Source: Macrotis lagotis
Taxonomy: Eukaryota; Chordata; Mammalia; Peramelemorphia; Peramelidae
Reading direction: 5' to 3'
Length of the DNA: 64,000 nt
Assembly: GCF_037893015.1 (NCBI RefSeq)
Contig: NC_133658.1
Location: forward strand, 638,224,244 to 638,288,243
Within the stretch, counting starts at the first letter, position 1. The number at the start of each line of letters is the position of its first letter. Below the pieces are notes generated by a model. That model saw nothing but the letters and a program-made list of their open reading frames with translations. It made no database searches and was not told the DNA's origin. Below are positions 57,386-64,000 of the stretch, one piece after another. The position numbers and the translations under genes were made by a program.

Positions 57386-58140
57386 GATGGAATGAGCAAT
57401 CTCTAGTGTGCCCAGCGCCCCTTCTCTTGGGTTTGGGGGCCGCTCCTTTAGTCCTGCTTCAGGCTCAGGCTCTGGAACAGATCCTCACACAGCCCAGCCT
57501 GGGGGTTGGCCTGAATGTGGTGCAGCGTGGTCAGGCTCTTGAGCAGCTTCACCTCCTTGCCCAGGTAGTGGCTCTCCAGGAAGTCGCAGGGCTGCGCATC
57601 CCTTTGGTCGGAGCCCAGGGCGTGCAGCTTCAGGAGGGCCTGGTTCAGGCCCCTCTCCAGGTCCAGGGAGGCCTCCATGGTGTCCGGGCTGTGGCCCCAG
57701 TCATCGCGGACAGGCTTCTGCACGCTCTGGAGGAGGACCCTGCCCCGGTGCTGGTTCGGGGGCGCATGAGGCGTTCGGCGCCCTCGCATTTGCCCTTTAG
57801 GAGCTGCCGGAACAATTGCGACACCCTGGGCAGGGCGACGTTGTCCCGGTCCGAATGGACACCCAGGGACAGGTAGGAGTAGGAAGCCTGCAGGTGGAGG
57901 TTGGCCAGGAGGTTGACAGCGGCCTCGGACTCGGAAGAGAAGTTTTGGCGGATCTGGGAGGTGGAACTCACGGCGGTAGGAGAGGCGGCTGGTCCCGGGG
58001 ATGGCTGGGTCCCGGAGGCAAGGGGGCGGGTGGTCCCAGGAGCTGGTAGGCTGCAGAGAGGCAAGAGGAGCTGGGGGACCCTGAATCTGTTCCGTCCAAA
58101 CGCTGTTGAAGCAAGAACCAGAGCCAGGCCAAGTGGTGCC
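57386..58140 (-). pseudogene. FTL: Processed pseudogene of ferritin light chain
   Basis: Ferritin light chain is a structural subunit of the 24-mer iron-storage shell. On the minus strand the coding remnant runs from 57971 to the stop at 57448 (about 175 codons; the human chain has 175 residues). Readable parts are 'SSTSQIRQNFSSESEAAVN', 'LHLQASYSYLSLG' and 'EGAERLM', then in another frame 'NQHRGRVLLQSVQKPV', 'LNQALLKLHALGS', 'CDFLESHYLGKEVKL' and 'LFQSLSLKQD'. Lesions: the initiator codon is GTG (57969-57971), a one-base deletion lies within about 57758-57768, and a few residues are missing near 'KSLTTLH'. The GC-rich 5' UTR including the iron-responsive element is kept. No introns. Likely target-site duplication 'atatctctcttttt' (58141-58154) versus 'atatctccattttt' (57226-57239), now separated by a SINE. 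Confidence 0.92.
58087..58115 (-). promoter_or_regulatory. Fossil iron-responsive element of the FTL 5' UTR
   Basis: In functional FTL mRNA this hairpin binds IRP1/IRP2 and blocks translation when iron is scarce. The upper and lower stem sequences ('TTGCTTCAA' and 'TTGGACGGAACAG', minus strand) match those I recall for human FTL. The six-base loop at 58100-58105 reads CAGCGT in place of the canonical CAGUGN, a single U-to-C change at the fourth loop base. It sits in an untranslatable copy, so no role is implied. Confidence 0.85.
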
Positions 58141-58224
58141 ATATCTCTCTTTTTGAAAAGAGGATGCTTGCTAACCCAGATGAGTTTCTAATAAGGATCA
58201 TTTCCAACACATGACAAAAAAATA

Positions 58225-58305
58225 TTTTTTTGAGTCTGTGGTGATAGTAGCAGTAGCAGCAGCAGTGGTTGTAATAACACTAATAATAATAATAATAAAT
58301 AGCAG
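58225..58305 (+). repeat. (AGC)n and (AAT)n short microsatellites
   Basis: 'agtagcagtagcagcagcag' followed by 'aataataataataat'. Confidence 0.9.
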
Positions 58306-58510
58306 CTGGCATCGATGGTACTTCAAGATTTACAGACATTATGTCACGTAATCCTCACCACAATACTAAGATTAGATAACATTATCATCCCCCTTTTTAC
58401 AGATGAGGAAATTGAGAAAAGTTAAGTGACTTGCCAGAAAAACTAATAAATATCTGAGCTAAGCTTGGAACTCAAGAGTCTTCCTGACTCCAAAACCTCT
58501 ATATGCCATA
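58270..58510 (-). mobile_element. MIR element, reversed
   Basis: 'gtaatcctcaccacaatac', 'tttttacagatgaggaaattgagaaaagttaagtgacttgcc' and '...ggaactcaagagtcttcctgactcc' in order. Confidence 0.85.
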
Positions 58511-58924
58511 CAACATTTGACCAAAATCTCAGTATATCAATAGACCAGTTCAAGAGCAAAAAGCTGCTAGAAGTCATATGTTGTGAGATAGTTTCTCCAT
58601 TTATGGTGTGTCCTTCAATGCAATTTTTTTTTTGAAGATTGTGTATTTCAGGTTCACTAAGAACAATTGTGCTATGGCAGGAAAAAAAGTTAAATGCTTT
58701 AAGAGAGAAATAACTTCTATATCTGTCATATAAAAATAAATGATGTGCAAAAGAATCCTTTGAGATGCAATATACATGAAAAATGTAAATAAGTAGCAAT
58801 GAAATATAGCACAAGATTACATGCCAACTCAGTTGCTCTACCTAGAATGTCCTCTCTTCAATCTCCATCTTTTGAAATTTCAACCATACTTCAAGTCTGC
58901 ATTTAAACATTCTCCAGCTAGCAT
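58511..58924. other. Mostly unassigned, L2-like patch at the end
   Basis: 58830-58924 resembles L2 end-region ('tctacctagaatgtcctctcttcaatctcc'). The remainder, including a 123-codon chance frame on the minus strand (58443-58814), shows no similarity that I recognise. Confidence 0.4.
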
Positions 58925-59890
58925 ACAAATTTAGAGCTGGAAAATATTTCATCAGCTACTTAGTTTAATCCATACCATAATAAGAATCTTCATTCCAAAA
59001 TTCTTCATAAGTGGTCTTGCAGAATCGGCTTTAAATCTTTAATAAGGCATAATCCAACACTTCTGAAAGCAGCTCATTTCACTTTTGGTCATTTCTAATT
59101 GTTGACAAATATTTTCCTGACACCAAACTTCAGTTCCATTCTTTTATAGCTTTCACTCATTGTTCCTGGTTCTGCACTATAGGATCAAACAGAATAAGTA
59201 TAATTATCTTCCTTCCACATAACAATGTTTTGAATACTGAAAGATAGTTACCATGTACTTCAAGTCTTTTCTTCTGTAGGCTAAACATCCCTGGTTCTTT
59301 CAACCATGCTCACAGTTCTATCAGTATCCTTCATAAATTCTGAGTTCCCAGTCTTGCAGGCCAGATGTAGTGGGGAAAAAAGGATAGAGCAACAGTATTA
59401 TTACATCTTATTCATGGATGCTATGTCTCTCTTAATGCAGTCTAAGATAACCTAAACTTTTTTTTCTTATTTTTCTCTGTCACACTGTTCTTACTGAACT
59501 TGAAATCCACTAAAACTTCCAGGTTTTTTCATTTAACCAATCTTGTGTCCACCATCTTGTACTTGTGTAGATTACTTGATCCCAAATATAAGACTTTCTA
59601 TTTATCTTTATTAATTTCCAACATACCCAATTTAGACCAGTGGTACCATGATCTTTTTGGTTCTTCACTCTATCATACAGTGTGATAGCTACGTCATACT
59701 AAGATTCATTTTCAAAGTTAATAAGCAAGCAATCACTCCTTCATTTAAGTCACTTACAAAAACATTGAACAGCTCAGGCCCTGAGACCTTCACATGGAAA
59801 CATTTTTCTAATCTGATATTAAACCTTTCATGACAACTAAGCCAATGAGTTCCAAATCTACCTAATTGTTCTTTGTTTAGCCCCATCTTA
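58925..59890 (-). mobile_element. CR1/L3 LINE 3' region, reversed
   Basis: Plus-strand landmarks in the order seen in amniote CR1/L3 elements read backwards: 'ctaattgttgacaaatattttcctgacacc', 'gtaggctaaacatccctggttctttcaaccatgctcac', 'cccagtcttgcaggccagatgtag', 'aatgcagtctaagataacctaaac', 'atccactaaaacttccagg', '...aaaaacattgaacagctcaggccctgagacc' and 'gttccaaatctacctaattgttc'. About 1 kb of heavily mutated coding and 3' sequence. One of the longer CR1/L3 relics a mammal would show. Confidence 0.85.
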
Positions 59891-59944
59891 TTATCTTACC
59901 AGAAAAAACTGCATGAATTATTCTACAAAGGTATATCTAATTCT

Positions 59945-60135
59945 TCCTCCTGAAACATGACCTATCTCTCTTGTTAAGTCATATAAGACTTTGTACTTTT
60001 TATGTGACATTTATCACACATTATCTTATATTATGACCATTTGTACAATTATATCATCTCACCTGATGGCTATGAGTCCTTTAGAGAAGGGATTCTATTT
60101 TGCTTTTATATTTCTCAAAATTCATGTAAAGTACT
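59945..60135 (+). mobile_element. L2 3' tail
   Basis: 'cctatctctcttgttaagtcatataagac', '...tatgagtcctttagagaagggattctattttgctttt' in L2-tail order. Confidence 0.7.
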
Positions 60136-60274
60136 AGAAAAAAAATAACAAATGATAGATCCCTGCCCCTCCAAATTTTTTGAATGAAGAATTTCACATG
60201 CAATCATTAAGCACCTCAATATCTATTTGAGAGTTGTTGAGAGAGGGGATGTTGAGTACTTACACTTGAGAACT

Positions 60275-60810
60275 TGACTAGAACAATATGGCATAATGGA
60301 CACATAAAAACCCTGATTTAGAGCTAAAAGAACTTTGTTCAACTCCTGGATCTCCAACTTACTACCAATGGTAATTTTAAAAAGCCAGGCAAACTTTCTG
60401 GTCTCAATTTCTTTGAATATAAAATGACTTCTGAAGTTCTTTTCAACTCTAACTATGAAACAGTGAAAGACTCTTGCATGTATATGTCTCATTCTACAGT
60501 CCCCTAAATATAATTCTACCCATTAAATGACACAAATATACTGCATTAAAAAGGCCACCCAGAAGATCAGATTAGCTACTGCTGATATATTGAATATATC
60601 ATTGAGCCAAAGAGTCAGAACCTGAGTTCAAATGTGTTCTCATTCACTAACTATATAACTTGGGAAAGTCAATTAACTTCTGTCTGTCTCAGTTTCCTCA
60701 AATGTCAAATGAAAATTATAATAGTATTGCAGGTTGCTGTGAGGATCAAATGAGATACTTAGCATAGTTCCTAGAAGGCTTTATATAGATGCTTATTCCA
60801 ATCTCATTTT
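60275..60810 (+). mobile_element. Two MIR elements
   Basis: 60275-60470 ('gcataatggacacataaaaaccctgatttagagc', 'tctggtctcaatttctttgaat') and 60565-60810 ('aagagtcagaacctgagttcaaatgtg', 'acttgggaaagtcaattaacttctgtctgtctcagtttcctc', 'gtgaggatcaaatgagatac'), both plus strand. Confidence 0.75.
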
Positions 60811-61349
60811 TGTAACATCCTATAGAAACTGTTTCATTGTGTTCTGAAAAACCTGATTTTAAATAGTTGACAATTTCTGAATGTCAGAAGTGAATTAAAC
60901 AATGAAAACTTCTGACAAAATATGATTTTTTTCCAATCTTCAAATTATTTACTCACACTAGCAAATGAAGAAGTAGACCTAAACATCTTTGAATTTGAGT
61001 GAGGTAACACCAACCCCAATTCACGGTTGGGGGAAGGACTTTATAGAGTGAGATTTAGAGTCCTTGGGATACTATCAGCTCCAAAATGCTACCAGGGAGG
61101 CCATTCTGGGGTAGATCAAGGAGGAATGGATAAGAAAGCAGGAATAGATCAAAGAACATATTTCAGACTACTAATGAGAAACTTCTGTTCTGACTCAGTA
61201 TTGTTGCTTATAAAGTTCTAAGCTGTGCTGTTTCTATGTTACCAAAGAACCTCAAATGTTATCTATGGACCTTCATATATACATATGTGTGTGTATGTAT
61301 GTGTGTGTGTATGCACAAATAATTTAATTCTTAAATGTTTTGACAAAAT
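60811..61349. other. Unassigned sequence with a short (GT)n
   Basis: A GT/TATG tract lies at about 61282-61310. No gene recognised. A 64-codon frame at 61027-61221 has no similarity that I know. Confidence 0.4.
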
Positions 61350-61660
61350 TTTAAATTCCAGATCTCAACCTTTTTCCTACCCTTTTCCACCCATTAAGAA
61401 ATCAAGTAATATATCACTAATCCATGCAAAATCATGTAAAACATATTTCTATATTAGTCTTGTAAAAAGATCAACAAAAAAAATTGAAAAATTATTTCTC
61501 AATCTATTTTCCAAGTTCATCAGTTTTTTCCCCTCTGGAGATAGATAGTAGTTTTAATCATATGACCTTTGAAATTGTCTCAGATTATTGTATTTCTCAG
61601 AGTACAGATACAGTTGAGCATCATTAAAATCTTACTATTATAGTGCATCTTTTTAATTCA
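61350..61660 (-). mobile_element. L1 3' end, reversed, fragmentary
   Basis: 'tccctctggagatagatagtag', 'gacctttgaaattgtctcagattattgtatttctcagagta' resemble reversed marsupial L1 3' UTR and terminal ORF2. Old. Confidence 0.6.
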
Positions 61661-61980
61661 GTCTCCTGAAACAAAGCATGAAATTTCTCTGCCTTAGTTA
61701 TGCTTCTTATTGAAAGTTAGTAAATACATTTTTCTAAATCTTAATGAGAGAGTTGACAGAAATTGCACAGGTTTATAGGATCACAGGGTCTTTTGGATGA
61801 AAACTCTATGAATTACCCATCATGAAAAGTTTATGCATTCACCTGCCTAAAGACAAGGAGTTGGAATTGTGAAATCCTTAAGGTCTTTTCCAGGTATGTC
61901 ATAGTATGACACCAGGAAACATTGCCATTTACTACAATCACTCTACCAAAAAAAATTTAGAAAATCTCTAAAAAGAAGGT

Positions 61981-62003
61981 AAGAAAGAATGAAAGAAAGA
62001 GGA

Positions 62004-62058
<55 letters not shown>

Positions 62059-62301
62059 GAGAAAGAAAGAATGAAAAAGAGAAGGAAGGAAGGAAGGAAG
62101 GAAGGAAGGAAGGAAGGAAGGAAGGGAGGGAGGGAGGGAGGGAGGGAGGGAGGGAGGGAGGAGGAAGAAGAAGAAGAAAAAGAAGAAGAAGAAGAAGAAG
62201 AAGAAGAAGAAGAAGAAGAAGAAGAAGAAAGAGAAAGAAAGGAAGGAAGGAAGGAAGGAAGGAAGGAAGGAAGGAAGGAAGGAAGGAAGAAAGAAAGGGA
62301 G
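61981..62301 (+). repeat. Compound polypurine microsatellite with G4-forming (GGGA)n
   Basis: Blocks in order: (GAAA)n, (GGAA)n, (GGGA)n with nine GGG runs (about 62124-62158), (GAA)n, (GGAA)n, GAAA. From 62073 to 62301 there is no pyrimidine on the plus strand (229 bp), and 61991-62071 is likewise pure. The Lys/Glu/Arg and Leu/Ser/Phe frames of 117-122 codons are artefacts of it. Confidence 0.97.
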
Positions 62302-62319
62302 CGAGAGACAAGAATTTTA

Positions 62320-64000
62320 GATCTACAGAATCCTTTTATTAAAAAAATCAGGAATGTTTTCTGGCTTCATGCAAATGAGTTCATTGATATTCAGAATTTC
62401 TTTTCTTTTTCCTCTGCATTCAGCCAGTGAAGGCTACCTTTCCCCTATTAGCTCAATGCGTGTAAGACGTATTTGTAAGAGGTATTTGTAAGAGGTATAC
62501 ATAGAATTACTGGCAAAATCCCTTTCAAATATTGCAACTCTGTAATCTACTTCTCATTCTGTTTCCTTGACCATAAACTCAAGGATAGAGGGCAATAGAA
62601 AATTGTAGTATGACCACATTGTAGCTGCCATAAATCCTGAGAAAGCAAACATACCAAAGTAAACCATAAATCAATCTCATATAGGAGTTAGAACTTCTAG
62701 AACAGAAAAATAAACAAAAAAATACCTAAGAGAGGGAGAAATAATCTTTGTCATTTGGGCTTCCAACTTTTCAATGACAGAAACAAAAAATAAATATGGC
62801 TACACAATGAGAATGTTATTCCTTAAACAAGTCTTCCCTGAATTATTCCAGTAACTGTAAAGTTCATTACTATAATTGGCTTTTGACAATTCAGTTTATG
62901 AAGATTTTGACATGGAATTCTTAAGAACAATTCTGTTTTGATCAAGGTAAACATCTTAAAAACCCAATTCTAATAACTACCTGTGGCACATAAAGGACAG
63001 CAGCAACAACAACAACAAAAAATCAAAATAACTTGCAAATGAATAAAAGAAGGAAAACTTAAACTTTTTGTATTTCTCTTTGGCAAATCTTTGGTGCTAG
63101 GCACGCTGCATTCATAAATGGTTAGTTTGTAGTAGAATTCATTTGCATGGTAAAATTATAATGTCCTTAGTATTTGGGGACTGTGTTACACCATAAAATT
63201 AAAAGCCAATTCCATCAAATTCTTGCACTGTGTGGCTGACATTTGAGCTATTACGGTCTATGATTTTCTTCTAGCCTGAATTGATCTAAGATAAAGGAAT
63301 ATTTGCAGAGAGCTCTCCAACCAGAAAAAAGTCTGCAATTTGCTTTGTTACCATTAGATGGCACTTAAAGCAGAATTTAGATATATACTGTATTTTTAAA
63401 AACAAGTAATAGCATTAAGTAATCCGTTTCTATGTGCTATCAGATGAATTCCACATTATTAGGAAGGCCTTTGTAGGTTGGATCTAGTTTGTAACATTTC
63501 CAGTAAGGGCAAAACTCTCTACTTTGTGATTCTAAGATTATGTTTCTAGACCTTAGTGAAAGAACTTGAAATATTTGGGACCACTCCTTCTGCAATGAAT
63601 CTGTGTAGTTCCAAAGTTTCTATTTCTGCCCTCCCTCCTCATCCTCACTCCCATCCCATCTGAAGTAATACTAAGAAGTTCTGGAGACCAATTCCATAGA
63701 AATAAATAAAAAGGAAAAATATTGCAAGAAAAAAAGTATTTTAAAACCACTTGGATAGTAGATCTCAAAGAAAGAGACCCAAGAAATACTTATGAAAACA
63801 TTTTTATGGTATGTGGCAGTTGTGTATAATAACTTCCCAGAAAGGTTGCTATCAAGGAATTTCTATTTATTTATTTTGGATATAAGAGAACAGTTTCAAG
63901 TGGTTTCTGGATTGTCTCATGCCACTTCAAATTTAAAAGATTAAGTCAGTAGTCACTTCGTACACAAAACCTCCCTTTATCTCCCTTCTCCATTTATAGT
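62320..64000. other. Repeat-poor AT-rich interval
   Basis: No interspersed repeat recognised over about 1.7 kb. 63080-63370 contains an octamer 'atttgcat' (63140-63147) and several ATTA/TAAT words without low complexity, a texture typical of conserved non-coding elements. No coding frame is convincing. Confidence 0.4.

Noticed and set aside
57972-58142. N-terminal extension making a 165-codon minus-strand protein with a signal-like start
   Set aside because: The apparent leader 'MAPLGLALVLASTAFG' is translation of the FTL 5' UTR across the IRE; real ferritin light chain starts at the SSTSQIRQ segment.
57406-58191. Plus-strand frames of 77-156 codons
   Set aside because: Antisense shadows of the FTL pseudogene.
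61943-62342. 117-122 codon Lys/Glu/Arg- and Leu/Ser/Phe-rich open frames on both strands
   Set aside because: They are translations of a purine-only microsatellite, not genes.
1-64000. A novel gene system or operon
   Set aside because: The whole window is explained by retroelements, retrocopies, microsatellites and unassigned AT-rich DNA. No intact host gene or cooperating gene set was found.

Overview
The window reads as non-coding nuclear DNA from a marsupial, probably an Australian one. It is AT-rich and full of tRNA-derived CORE-SINEs of the marsupial WSINE1 and Mar-1 types, MIR, L2, CR1/L3, marsupial L1 and L1-derived 'half-L1' (HAL1-like) elements. A dasyuromorph is my guess from the abundant WSINE1-type SINE, but the sequence does not settle the species. 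I see no intact multi-exon host gene, no tRNA, rRNA or CRISPR, and no bacterial-type operon. Nearly all open frames are chance frames or pieces of LINEs.

Layout. 1-2.3 kb: microsatellites and an old diverged direct repeat. 2.35-9.2 kb: a decayed plus-strand L1 (5' UTR, ORF1, long inter-ORF region, ORF2 through the reverse transcriptase) carrying two SINEs, abutting the 3' half of an L1 in the opposite direction. 9.3-12.0 kb: two HAL1-like elements in opposite orientation. 13.5-15.2 kb: a full-length retrocopy of NRBF2 on the minus strand, with target-site duplications, inserted into an older transposon remnant. 16.0-22.8 kb: one HAL1-like element split by a second, which seems to have carried about 480 bp of 3' flank with it; that inner element is itself split by a 920-bp insert. 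24.0-24.9 kb: the apparent donor of that insert, with its two blocks in the opposite order. 26.4-32 kb: another L1-type 5' region, an L2 reverse-transcriptase remnant broken by an L1 3' end and a SINE, then MIR and SINE copies. 32-57 kb: sparse old repeats (SINEs, MIR, L2 tails, L1 3' ends) and several repeat-poor stretches. 57.4-58.1 kb: a minus-strand ferritin light chain (FTL) retropseudogene that keeps its iron-responsive element in altered form. 58.3-60.1 kb: MIR, CR1/L3 and L2. 62.0-62.3 kb: a long purine-only microsatellite. 62.3-64 kb: repeat-poor.

The most notable structure is the pair at 19071-19990 and 23991-24937: the same two blocks, about 98-99% identical by eye, in order B-A in one copy and A-B in the other. 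Short microhomologies sit at every junction. This is what a circular DNA intermediate, or serial template switching, would leave. No cooperating gene system is present. The window is best read as a stratigraphy of retrotransposition: HAL1 into HAL1, the permuted segment into HAL1, SINEs into L1 and L2, host mRNAs reverse-transcribed by LINE machinery, and a SINE into a retropseudogene's tail.
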